Below are positions 10,856 through 21,990 of a stretch of DNA of 64,000 bases, one piece after another (position 1 is the first letter of the stretch; each line of letters starts with the position of its first letter). The translations under genes were made by a program, and so were the position numbers. Origin of the DNA: Acheta domesticus (lineage: Eukaryota > Arthropoda > Insecta > Orthoptera > Gryllidae); NCBI GenBank assembly GCA_031308135.1, contig JAHLJT010009436.1, positions 139,026,303 to 139,090,302 of the forward strand, given 5' to 3'. The notes below the pieces were generated by a model. The model was given only the letters and a program-made list of their open reading frames with translations. It had not been told where the DNA came from and did not search any database.

Positions 10856-11523
10856 AGTAAAGTAGTGCGTAAATACCGAAGGAGCAAGTACAATCCTATT
10901 CTTTGCAATATTACTTTAATTTCCTTGATTTGTTATGAGGAATAGAGGGGGTTTTGGAGAGTTCAGGGTGCCAGCTTGCCGGGGTGCGAAAATTGAAAAA
11001 TTATTTGTGTATTAAAAAGTATTGGATTATTTTCAGCGTTCTTACGTACCTCAAGAAAAGCAATTCCGAGCCAAAAAAAATCCTAATATTTTTAGCTTTG
11101 AGTACGAAATACAACTTGTTACCATTGGAAACAATTTAGTAGGCTTAGACTTCACTTCGGTACATGGGAATGTTATTCAAACGATGTTTGCATATTGAAT
11201 ATCTTAACGAATCGACACCTTGAGTTTAACGGTGTATTATTTACAATATGAGTTTGCAGCTGGGCGTTGATGTACATACTTCCAGACACCACCATCATTT
11301 AAATCGTGCCTTTGGACTGCGAATTTTGTCAGTTGTCGAGTGACTTCTCTTATTCTTTCTATAATTTTAAATTTACTTGCTTTTTTTTAATTAATTCACG
11401 TAGTATTGTAGGCCAGCGGGATTTGATTTTTGTTTTTCATTTATTTCAAGCTATTTTACTTTAGCTAATTTAAAACGTTTGTTCTTTGTGTTGTGCCATA
11501 CACAAGTTTTCCCCTACTACCTC

Positions 11524-11879
11524 CACGTACCTGTGCGAGAACTCTCACATGTTAGACCCTATCTCAGATCCCTATCCTTATATTTCCATTTTAAGAGGGG
11601 AAGTAGTTAACGAAACATGTTTATTTGTTTAAAAATATATAAAGGTAACTTGCAATGTACTAACACAATATCAAATAAAATAAAAAACAATGCAATTGAT
11701 GTTTAAAATAAATTTTCATTAAATATTTATTCAGTATCATGGAGAGTTTTCTTGGAACAATTCACAGCACTTCCTTAAAGACATTTGTAGTAATTATTCA
11801 ATATTCTTTGACAGCTAGCTTTTAGCTTCTCGTGAGTGACAAAAATATTAGAAAAGCTTTTTACTTTTGAGAAAGCTAC
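11524..11879 (+). repeat. Dispersed repeat C, second direct copy
   Basis: Diverged direct copy of 10484-10855, roughly three quarters identical by eye, separated by about 670 bases of A+T-rich DNA in which nothing was recognised. The 5' hairpin is partly mutated (GCGAGAACTCTCACA). Confidence 0.7.
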
Positions 11880-12664
11880 ATGTCTGAACCCGCTGACTTA
11901 AAAATTTCATCGAATGATAACGAAAATACTGGTACAGGTAAAACACAGTCTTCACTCTTCTCTGTGAACCCACATCCCTCCTCAATTAGGTACATAGCAC
12001 TTACAGACACCGGTAAAACGTTAATTGATTGGTTTCATTACACGCAAAGAAACAATCTTCATAGGTATCAAACAACTATAACAGTACTTCTAGTTGTTAC
12101 TGGAGAGCAAATCTTGATACTTATGCAAATAAACCTCGTCAAACTGCACAAACTTCGGTGTTAACAGAAAGCGTAAATAAAGATTGTCGAATCTAAGCCT
12201 TCTAAGCGTGTCGCCACAAAAATTGCTACCAGCATTAAAGGGTTGAAATATTGAGGTGGCCTTGATAGTATTGAAGCGTGGAACCGAAAAGTTAATTGAA
12301 TGGATTGGGGAATGTCTCTTCTTGTAGATAATGATGTGGAAAACGCTTCTTAGAGACATTTGGCCTCAAAATTTTACTTTTTGAGGCTCTAAAATGCTTT
12401 GTTTATGAGTTATTTGCCGATATAGATTGACATGTGATGCGGGCTGCATTTTACATGAATATTTCGATGCATTTTTTTATAAAGAAATCCTCCATATTTT
12501 TAAAGTCAAAGTGGAATTCGTCAAGTCTCCGTGAAATTCTCTTTCTTTATAGCCCTCATTTATAAAGATTATTTGCGAATGAAAGCCGGAACGCAAAGGT
12601 ATACTACTGAAATAATACAGGAGACGATGGAAGATAGATATCAGGGCAGATGGGAGAGACATAA
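11880..12664. other. Intergenic DNA, nothing recognised
   Basis: Short open frames are present on both strands but none shows a recognisable motif or splice context. Confidence 0.4.
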
Positions 12665-15372
12665 TAGATAGATAGATAGATATTGTTTATTTAGCCTTCT
12701 CGGCTATTTTTACATAAAATACATATTTACATACATTGCTTACATCTATAAGTATACTCTATTAACTATTTACAAAATGAATTTTCTACTTTTATGTGTT
12801 TTATAATTTTTCTTTTAAATTCTTTAATTTGTTCACAGTTTTTTATTTCTAATGGTAGTTTATTATATAATTCAATTCCTTTGTCAAACAGTCTATTTTT
12901 TGCCTGTTCAGTTTTACTAAAATTAATTACTAAATGTTGTGCTTGTCTTGTTTCCCTTGCTGTTTTATCTTTCACTCTTTGGATTTTGTTTACTAAATCT
13001 CCTGTTATTTGGTTTTTAATTAATTTAAAAATAAAAATTAGTGTCTTATACTGAATTCTCTCTTTTATTGACATAAATTTCAGAGTGTCTAGCATGTCTA
13101 CCACTGGAGTGTATCTATTGCATTGAATTATTACCCTCATTGCTCTATTTTGTTGTATCTGAAGTTTTTTAATTTCACTTTTTTGGGCTCCAACTAGTAT
13201 TGTTGCACAGTAATCAAAATGTGGTGCAATTATGGATTTATATATCAAACATCTTGTATAGCCATTTATATATTGCCCAATTCTGTTTAACATATTAATC
13301 TTTTTTCCAGTTTTCTTTACTATATATTCTATATAATCTTTAAAATTTAATTTACTATCTATAATTACTCCCAGATATTTCATTTTGTATACCCGTTGTA
13401 TTTCCTTTAAATCAGTTGTGAATAATTTTGTTTCTCTTTCTTCTATGTTTCTTCCACTATGTAAAATCATAAATTTAGTCTTTTCTACATTCATTATTAA
13501 TTTATTTACCCTTAACCATTCTTGTACTGCAATAAATACACTCTGCAGTTTAAATTCAATTTCCGCTTCTGTTTCTCCAATTACATACAATAAAGTGTCG
13601 TCAGCAAATAACTGAATTTTACATTCATTCGCAAAAAAATTTATTATATAGTTAATTAAGTCATTTATGTACATTATAAACAATATTGGTCCCAAAACTG
13701 TCCCTTGCGGAACACCTAAATCTACGCTAATTTCCTCTGACATAATGTTATTATATTTTACTTTTTGCTTTCTATTTACAAGATACGAAATAAACCACTT
13801 TTGAACGTCACCTTTGATACCGTATTTGTACATTTTCTCTATCAGCATTGACCTGTCAACCGTTTCGAATGCCCTCTTTAGATCCAAGAAGATAATTCCT
13901 ACTTTCTTTCCTGTATCAATATTAATTTTCCATTCGTCTAAGACTGCGTGAATCGCGGTTTCACAGGATTGTTTTTCTCTGAATCCTGATTGTTCATTTC
14001 TTATAATTTTGTTTGTTTCAATAAATTCATTTAATTGCTTCTTTACTATTTCTTCTAATATTTTTTCATACGTGGGTAGTTTATTTATTGGCCTAAATTC
14101 AGCTGCTCTCTTTGTGTTTGTCACTTTTGGAATTGGTATTACGGTGGAAGTTTTCCATGATTCAGGAAAGATCCCTTTTTCTAATGAATTATTTATTATT
14201 TTCAAAAATACAGCTTCTAATATTTCATAATTTTCTTTTATCATTTTTGTTGTAATACCCTCGTCGGTTCCTTTTTTGTTTGTTAGCCCAAAGATAATTT
14301 TACGCAATTCTTCCTTTCTTATCAATTTAAATTTATTAAATTCACTGTCACACCATTTTTCATTTTGCTTGTAAATATTCTGATTCCCTACATCAGCATT
14401 TTGTACTAAAATATTAATGCTTCTTACGAAATAGTTATTGAATTTGTTTGCTATATTATCTTTACTACTTTCATCAAATACAATATCTGTAGTCATTAAA
14501 TCACAGTTTTTACCTCCAATTAATTTCTTAATTACCTTCCATAATTCTTTACTATTATTTTTGTGTTCTTCAATAGTATTTTTATAATATTCTACTTTCT
14601 TTTTCTTAATTAGTTTAACTACATTATTTCTTAACTTCTTGTACTCTTCCCACTTGTCTGGTTCTCTCGTTATTTTAGCTGTTTTGTATACTTCATCTCT
14701 CTTGTTGCACAACATTTTTATTTCTTCGCAATACCATTTTCTTTCATTCCATTCTGTATGCACCTTCAGCGTTTTAAATGGTGCCACCTTATCTAAGGCT
14801 TTTACGACTGCTTTTACAAATTCCTCGCTTAACTCGTCTTCATTGTCATGTTTTAATTGTCTAATATTACATTCTAATATTTCTCTAAATTGATCATCTT
14901 TAAAATTTCTATAGTCTCTTTTACGTATTTTAATCCTTTCTCTTCGATTTGTACCTTTATCTTTTACATTCGACTTAACTATTACCCAAGCGTGGTCGGT
15001 AATTTTTGGTGTGTCTTGTACTTCTACATGTATGTTTACATTTGAGAATACTAGATCAATGATTGTCTGACTATTACTATCCACTCTTGTTGGCTCTTTT
15101 ACCAATTGGTTTAGTCCCAATGCTTTAAAACTATTTACTAACTTCTTCTTTACGTAACTTTCTCTCAGTACATTTATATTAAAATCCCCTATTATTATGC
15201 AATTATTAATTGTTAATATTTCTTCCACTTTGTTTGTAATATAGTCAATAAATTCGCTATCAGATGCATTTGGAGAGTGATAGACAGCAACTACCGATCC
15301 TTTGAATTCTGTATTTGTATAATGGGAGAGTACTTCAGTAGCCTTCAACGTGATTGTCCTGATTTGACACAT
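12665..15372 (-). mobile_element. CR1/L2-like non-LTR retrotransposon, 5'-truncated
   Basis: The element is read on the minus strand. Its 3' end is marked by a short TCTA-type tandem repeat (TAGATAGATAGATAGA at 12665-12681 on the plus strand), the kind of microsatellite tail found on CR1/L2 elements in place of poly(A). The 5' end lies near or just beyond the first Met of the open frame, within the endonuclease domain. No target duplication could be seen. Confidence 0.8.
12766..15372 (-). CDS. Reverse transcriptase/endonuclease ORF2 of a CR1/L2-like LINE, N-terminally truncated
   Basis: An uninterrupted 868-residue frame. The apurinic-type endonuclease remains from mid-domain: YHSPNASDSEF (31-41), IIGDFNIN with the catalytic Asp (60-67), IDLVFSN (105-111) and TDHAWV (125-130). 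Its N-terminal Glu-bearing strands are lost. Reverse transcriptase follows: VIPIPKVTNTKRAAEFRPIN (411-430), SGFREKQSC (462-470), motif A LDLKRAF (496-502), motif B GVPQGTVLGP (553-562), catalytic FADD (589-592) and a YLGVIID-type motif E. The protein would copy its RNA at a nicked genomic target. An open frame this long indicates a recent insertion, though truncation of the endonuclease makes it unlikely to mobilise itself. Confidence 0.9.
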   Translation of the reverse strand: MCQIRTITLKATEVLSHYTNTEFKGSVVAVYHSPNASDSEFIDYITNKVEEILTINNCIIIGDFNINVLRESYVKKKLVNSFKALGLNQLVKEPTRVDSNSQTIIDLVFSNVNIHVEVQDTPKITDHAWVIVKSNVKDKGTNRRERIKIRKRDYRNFKDDQFREILECNIRQLKHDNEDELSEEFVKAVVKALDKVAPFKTLKVHTEWNERKWYCEEIKMLCNKRDEVYKTAKITREPDKWEEYKKLRNNVVKLIKKKKVEYYKNTIEEHKNNSKELWKVIKKLIGGKNCDLMTTDIVFDESSKDNIANKFNNYFVRSINILVQNADVGNQNIYKQNEKWCDSEFNKFKLIRKEELRKIIFGLTNKKGTDEGITTKMIKENYEILEAVFLKIINNSLEKGIFPESWKTSTVIPIPKVTNTKRAAEFRPINKLPTYEKILEEIVKKQLNEFIETNKIIRNEQSGFREKQSCETAIHAVLDEWKINIDTGKKVGIIFLDLKRAFETVDRSMLIEKMYKYGIKGDVQKWFISYLVNRKQKVKYNNIMSEEISVDLGVPQGTVLGPILFIMYINDLINYIINFFANECKIQLFADDTLLYVIGETEAEIEFKLQSVFIAVQEWLRVNKLIMNVEKTKFMILHSGRNIEERETKLFTTDLKEIQRVYKMKYLGVIIDSKLNFKDYIEYIVKKTGKKINMLNRIGQYINGYTRCLIYKSIIAPHFDYCATILVGAQKSEIKKLQIQQNRAMRVIIQCNRYTPVVDMLDTLKFMSIKERIQYKTLIFIFKLIKNQITGDLVNKIQRVKDKTARETRQAQHLVINFSKTEQAKNRLFDKGIELYNKLPLEIKNCEQIKEFKRKIIKHIKVENSFCK

Positions 15373-15837
15373 AAAAGGATATCATTCAAACAATGTTTTT
15401 CAAACAATTAATTGTGATTCGTTTCGGGCTGTAAATATGAATATATTAATATTATTAATTTTACGTATTTCAAGAGTTTGGTTTTGTATAAATAGTCATA
15501 TGTCGTGACATTTAGTTTAAGTTTTGTGCAATTTACGAATAGCCTGCCAATAGCCACTCAATAAACTAAAATAAAATGTTTCGATGCGATTTTCATTATC
15601 TCAAAAACTAGAGCCAATCTACCAAAACCAATGCCATATTTGGAATCTATGCATCAAACATACCCTAAAATGGCTTTAAATTGTTTGGCAAGAAAGTGTA
15701 TGTTGACCAGTGTTATTGTTCGCTAGTTCATTAGTGTCGACTTACCGTTGGAATATTGCTTTTCATTGATTGTAGCTGCTTTATTTGTTGAATAAAGCCA
15801 TGAAGAGTTCATATCAAAGTGGTTTAAAGAAAAGAAA
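15373..15837. other. Intergenic DNA, nothing recognised
   Basis: A+T-rich; no repeat end or exon was recognised beyond the LINE. Confidence 0.4.
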
Positions 15838-15915
15838 AGGGGAGGGTAACTTATGTTTGAAATAAGGGACCCTTGTGGATCTAGGCCTCATTTCTCTGAG
15901 CATCCCTGGCAAGGT
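15838..15915 (+). mobile_element. hAT-like element B, right-end fragment
   Basis: Shares GTTTGAAATAAGGGACCC and a terminus whose reverse complement reads CCAGGGATGCTCAGAGAAA with the copies at 29901-30127 and 53320-53572. Only the right end is present. Confidence 0.55.
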
Positions 15916-18463
15916 CACTCCATCTGCACTGAAGTTTGGTGAATTTAAAACGAATATGACTTTGTAAATTTCATTGCCATTGCATGAAATATTACGAATG
16001 TGTGAAGTATCGTTCGAAACAAGATGTTGATATTGATCATAATTCATAACCTTCGTGATCACAGTCGCATTGGATTTCATCTTAATAATCGTTAAGTTTA
16101 ATTTCAGATTAACTTGTCTGCATTTGTCATGCAAACCTACATTTTAAAGCATAAAAAAATTGTATCCATGAATTAAAAACGTTTATTCCTACAAATTAAA
16201 TATATCAAAATTAATCATGTTTGAAAACTCTGATCTTCAAATTATATGTTTTCACCATAACAGAATTGACGAAAACAAATTTCGAGTAATCATTTTGAAT
16301 TTCACAAGTATTTGCTGCCGAAACATGATTTTGATTGTGTACAGTGGATAATTGGTATTCCTGATAAACACGAAAAATTATACAGAGTTGCGATTTTCGG
16401 TATGCGCGAGTTTCATTTTTATGCGATTTGTAGAACGTATTTCATACAGATAATGCGATGCAAATTTAAAGTCTTGAACATACTCAGTTTTTATGATGTG
16501 CTAAACCTTTTTCAGTTCATTATTTTGCAGGATTCGTTCTCAGAGAGCATTAAATGCTGTAATCTTGGACGTTATATGCATGAATGTGAGGTTAACCGGC
16601 GGTGACACTCTAGAACTGTTTGAGAAAGCAGATAACTTTTTCCGCTTCCTCTCTCGAAAGGAAAATGTGACGCACGTTCTCCTGCCTATTCCTTCCTCGT
16701 CACCTTGCGATGAAGTGACCGAGATCGAGACCGAGTTTCATTCTCTGTTTGTTGCTAATACAATGTTAGCTTCAGGTTTGCCCGATCGAGATTGATTGAG
16801 AATTTAGAGACAGCACGATCAAGAATTTAGATAACGTTAGACGTCGACCCTTTGTGTAAGAAATACATGTATTTTTATGTTTTGTGGTTAGATTGCTGGC
16901 ACATGCACAAGTGTGAAGATAGGACTGAACTTATAATGCTCCATCTCGTGGTGGGATCGTCTCATTCGTAATTTGTAACAATAATTAGGTGACTGACATT
17001 TTAGATACATAAAAACATAAATAGAACCATTAATAGCTAATTATTTGATATCGTTATTTTTCAAATTTATGAAACTAATTATTACGTATACAATTTTTAA
17101 TGAATGGTTATATCTAATTTGTGTCCTTACCGATAAAAGTTGACTTAAGAATTCCCATTCCACATTGGGTAAAAAGTACTGCGGGACTTTCCCAGGCTCC
17201 CAGGAATTTAGTTCTTAGGTTCTGAATGTCTTACTTTACAACTTAATTTTAGTAAGGATGCAACAACATTTATGTATCTCACAAATATCGTAGGTTAATG
17301 CATTTCTATGGTCTCTGTTTTGCGAATTTAACTTCCTGCATTTCATATTTAATATAGCATGTACTAAGGTAAAATGTATTGTGCACGCCCAAATATATTT
17401 TGTCTTCCTTCATATTTATAGAGAAATTACATACGCGTAGAAATATCTTATGTCAAGTGTATTAAACAAACAGCTCATGAAAATTGCATTCTATTCAGTG
17501 TGTATTTGCAAAACTTGCATTTTATTAAGTTTGTTTACGCTCATCAAAATAAGTGCTTCAATGAATCGTTCTAGACATACCCCAACGAGAACCTTGCACT
17601 TTTTGTGCATTTTCTGTAGAGTCTTGCATGGCAAAACAGACCTTTGAAACTTGTCATTCTTCTTTTATTGTAGCTATTATAATTAGAGAAGTCTCCGTGT
17701 TTTTAATTCGTTCACATGTTAATTTACAAAGCTCGTGTTATCACGAAGTGGGAAATCCTGTATCTACCTGGCGCCACACGGCTAATAGGTCAAAGTTCTG
17801 TTTCTTTCGCTTATCGACTACTTTAAACTTCGAAAGAAGTCCCTTGAATGATACACGCCAGTATTAATTACTTGGACTTGGCAGCTGCGATAACAACTGG
17901 TCAAAGGTAAACCGGTCTTCAGATACATGCCACTCAGAGATAATGAGACACGAACACATTGTTTCGATATCTTTGCATTCGATTTATCAGTTGTCATACG
18001 ACAGATATCAAGCATCGTCTTCTACGAGCACTCCAGAGTCGAATTACTGATTTTGATTCCTGTAATAATTATAAATGAATCTGTCATTCTAAACAGAACA
18101 GTGTAAACACAGACTATTATTACAGAAATACTTTACTTACCACAGGCGTGTGCAGCCTAAAAGAAGAAAGGGACAACTACATTCTTGGACCCACTTTTCC
18201 ATTAACCTTGATTATTTAATTGACTCCGTATTTGACTAGAAAATAAATAAAATCTACAAAAATAATTAAAGAACTTGAATTATAAATACAATTGATTTTA
18301 TGTCTATTTACAGGGTTACCAGATGGTTTGGAGAGGCTCTGCCCAAAACATATAACAATTCCTAAAATTGTCAGGTTAAAAAGGGGAAAATCAAGTAAAA
18401 TTGTACACATCGCGCATTTATGAAAATAAAATATTTTATTACATAAAGCAACACGATCCTTAT
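15916..18463. other. A+T-rich intergenic DNA, nothing recognised
   Basis: Several short open frames occur (for example one ending near 16795) but none has a known motif or convincing splice signals. No repeat family was recognised. Confidence 0.4.
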
Positions 18464-18553
18464 CGACATTTTCAGAGACCACTCTCGGTGCACGTGTTTA
18501 CCGACATTTACCGCTTACCGACATTTTCAGGGGCCTCTCTGGGTGCACGTGTT
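18464..18553. repeat. Tandem duplication with 55-bp period
   Basis: CGACATTTTCAG followed by GTGCACGTGTTT occurs twice, with unit starts at 18464 and 18519. Each unit holds a CACGTG palindrome. Confidence 0.8.
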
Positions 18554-20039
18554 TTTTAATTATTTTTTAAATGTATTTTCTTCTCGTACGACATTCGTCT
18601 TTTTGGAGTTTTGAAGGAACCATGTTGTGTATTATGAGTTTATATGGACTCATTCTCAGACAAAAGTGCAACCTCTCTATAACCCTTCACTAATTTTAAT
18701 ATTTCATATTTATACTTTGAATATTTGGATGACGGATTGTTTAGGTGTGGAAGGAAGTGGGAAAAGGGGTCAAGTGATTTCATAACGTATGACGAGTGAA
18801 AGAGATCCTTGGGGAATCTGTATTTAATACGCGAAGGATGATGTGCGTTTTGACCGAGATTGAAGATTGGAATTCTATGTCATACACGTGTTTATGTTTA
18901 TTTTCCTTTTCACAACACTGAACAACTTTATTAGGAAGTTACCAATTAACAAGTTTCAAAACGACAAACAAAGATATTTTTATTTTGTAAAGTATTGTAC
19001 TCTAATAAAAATTTTGTAATTTCGCGAAGTCAATAAATAAACAATTAAAAAGTATGGACTTAATTCACACGTTCATAATCTTCACACTTCATTATTTAAA
19101 ATGAGGTATTGTTAATGCCGCTAAAATAGCATAGCAGTATGATACCACCCAAGTCAGGAGACCCAGATATCCGTTGATAAGCTTATCCGTCCAGACAGAC
19201 GTCTGGCGACGACACTACAGAAGCAAAAAGACTTGCTTACTTCGTTTTGCCCATACCTTAAAGACGGAGTTGCCAGGGAATACAGGAGAGCATAAGGATT
19301 TTCAGTAAATGATGTGAAAAAGAGAGGTTAATTTTAACAAAGAATTTAATTAGCAAAATAAGAAGAAAATAAATTTTAAATTTATTTACTAAACTTCTAA
19401 TAAGAACAAATTAAACGAGAAGGAAATAAAATTATATTCCCAATATTCATCTCTATATTTATTTCAATTAATTAAGACTTATCAGTTGCGATGAATCCGG
19501 GAGGCATGCAGGTGAATGCCCTCCGACATTGTACGGATTCCTGGAAGCTTGTAGTCGTGGTATTTACCGCAAGGGCAGGTGAGTTTACCGCTCTCAGGCC
19601 AGCGGCCGGTCCGACTCCATGAATCGCACAAGGTGGTGACTGAGTGATGCGTCTTTTGAGTTCACTGAAGTTCTCGTGTGCGTGCACGGAAATGCGGTCG
19701 TTGGCAAACGAAGTCCAGTCTCTGCGGTCGCGATAACTCAAGCCTTACCCATGAAGCGGGTTGGTGGCTGACTTCCTTAATCACTTGTCACCATTTACTT
19801 TATAATCTATGCGCCTCAACCTTGTCGGGGTCAACCGATGAAATACTGACTATCATGAGGAATAGGAGGTGTCGGTCAGTGGGTAATCAATCGGGTACGA
19901 CGGAGAACATGGCGGCTCGCAGGCCGGCGTTATTCAGAGTTCTCGCGGCGCGGAGCCTCGGAACAGAGTGGCTCGAGAGCTCCAGAAAAAGCGACCTCTC
20001 AGCGATGAAGTGACAATCAAGTGAGGGTACTCGGCCTAA
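18554..20039. other. Intergenic DNA, G+C-richer towards the right
   Basis: 19490-20030 is richer in G+C than the surroundings and contains open stretches, but no protein motif or RNA gene was recognised. Confidence 0.4.
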
Positions 20040-20720
20040 GGCCTCTTTCACAATGCAAACTTAAACGTAACGTAATGCTCTGAACTTAGCCGTAAAACTT
20101 ACACCTAAAAACAAGCATTCACAATGACGAAAGTAAGCTGGAACGTAAGTTTGGCCTGAACTAATCAAAATTCAAAGTACTGAAGCTTTATCGATTATTC
20201 GACTTTTCGACTTTCCTATCGATTTGCCTTTATATATTTGCGAGTAGCTGTTGAAATAGTGCCCGCATTTTCTTTCATCTCATAAACAAGGATTCTCTTG
20301 TACCAAATTCACGAGTTATTCGTCGTACATAATTATTTTATTTGCCATGTCAAGTTAAAAGTCATCATAAAAATTGCCAAAAATTGAAGTGAATTCAAAT
20401 ACTTTCAATTCACTTCACTGCATTCAATTCATAAAACCGTTCGCAAAATAGTTCTCTACATTACAATAATGAAATGACATAACCACATACCTGAACAAAA
20501 TCTGAAATCGACCTGATTGGTCTTCGGTGCTCTCTGATTGGTCTTCGGTAGAATTACGACATAAACTTAACGTAAAAGCTTGGTGCTTGTGAACTTTTAA
20601 ATTTACGGATTTACGTCTACGGTTACGACAAGGCGTCATGGACGATCTCTTTTAATAACTCATTTCTAGGTTTTGCGGCTACGTTACGTTTACTTTTAAG
20701 TTTGTATTGTGAAAGAGGCC
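20040..20720. mobile_element. Harbinger-like non-autonomous DNA transposon, 681 bp
   Basis: The left end GGCCTCTTTCACAATGCAAA and the reverse complement of the right end GGCCTCTTTCACAATACAAA form terminal inverted repeats of about 35 bases that continue ACTTAAACGTAACGTA with small indels. Flanks are TAA and CAA, compatible with a decayed 3-bp target duplication. The interior has no transposase and holds an 18-bp direct repeat CTGATTGGTCTTCGGT near 20514-20550. The superfamily is inferred from end sequence and target size. Confidence 0.75.
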
Positions 20721-20814
20721 CAAGTTTTCGTCCAGCCTCTCTTGGCTCTTCGGTTACGCCTCGCAAGGCTCTTCGCAGCCCATTCGTTGATGGTTAGTGA
20801 TTGCGGGCGCGTCA

Positions 20815-21215
20815 ACTATTGAGGTCATTAGTTCCGTATAGTGCATGTTTTTTCATCGGGAGGTGGCGGTGATCTTCCCCCGTTGGATGACGCCGACATA
20901 CCGTCGACTAGCGGATTTTCCCTAATCAGGCATCTCCCACCAGCGAGGCACCACCCCAGTCGGGACAAGCTGCAAGCCCCCTACTGGTCTCCCGGCATGT
21001 GTGGTAGTGTTGTGCATTTTAGTGTAAGTGTGTATGTAAGGGGTGAAGATAGAACAAGGAAGAGGAAGGAAAAATCGCGCGCGGTCCGTGGCTCGTTTGT
21101 TGGGATACTGCTCCGTCATTCGCTTGGTACTGATCGGACAAACCACGGAAAACTACCAATCAGATTCAGCCGACCGCTAGAATTCTCCTCCAGACAGCGA
21201 CTGAATTCGACCTAA
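20815..21215 (+). repeat. Dispersed repeat D, copy 1
   Basis: Shares CATTAGTTCCGTATAGTGCA, GGGAGGTGGCGGTG, CATCTCCCACCAGCGAGGCA, GGCATGTGTGG and CGCGGTCCGTGGCTCGTTT blocks with the two copies at 52155-52790. G+C-rich, with open frames on both strands that show no recognisable protein. Family unknown. Confidence 0.7.
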
Positions 21216-21696
21216 CTGACTCTTTCCCGAGATGACCTCTATGCCCTTATATTTCCTCTCCATATTCATTTCGCACATTGAGATGTGGTCAACAAATATG
21301 CTGTGGACGTAGGGTCTGCCCCTTTTCGTACCCTTATTCAGCGAATTGATAAACACGAACACTGTGAAATTAAATATTTAATACATGGGAATTTAATGTT
21401 AGAAGTTACGAAACTAGTCTAAAAACATCGATGGTTATTAGTCGATGTATATTTAACATTTGTGATTTAATTTTGAACATCGATGTTTGCTAACATTGAT
21501 GTTTTGTTATCGATTTCGCATCACTTGTTGAAACTACAGTGCCATATGATAATCTCCACCAGCGACCAGCGGTTAAATGTTCTCTCCCAGATTTCTGAGC
21601 ATTTTCCTGCTTTGAGAACAGTTGTTGATCTCAACGGTGACGCTGCGTCCCCTTCATTTAAGCCGGCCCTCCAATAGTCCAGTCGGTCAGAACATT

Positions 21697-21990
21697 TTAC
21701 CTGGAAAAAAATCATGAAACATTTTTGTTTGTATATGTTGTATGTACCCAGGCATTAGTGAAAACCTCAAGATTTTGACCTCCCAGACCCTGTGCTAAGC
21801 TAGGGAGGCCCACAAACCGGTATTTTTCAGACATTTTTCGTTTCTTTCCCCATAACTCTTTAACATTAAATCGCGTAGAAAAACGACTCAATCCAATTTT
21901 AAAGAGGATAAAATTTGCTACAACTTTTGAAGGAAACTTTTTTTTCGAAACCAATTACCAAGCGAGCTACAGTTTTTAAAAAAACCTGTT
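21697..21990 (+). repeat. Left arm of inverted repeat E flanking Helentron-like copy 3
   Basis: Matches the reverse complement of about 23865-24163. Shared blocks include TTACCTGGAAAAA, ACCCAGG, ATAACTCTTTAA and GAAACCAATT. Roughly two thirds of positions match by eye. Confidence 0.75.

Noticed and set aside
16565..16795. Plus-strand frame with a preceding TTGCAG acceptor-like site
   Set aside because: No known motif, no partner exons, and composition like the flanks.
20841..21215. 124-codon plus-strand frame
   Set aside because: It lies wholly inside repeat D, is not open in the other copies and has no recognisable domain.
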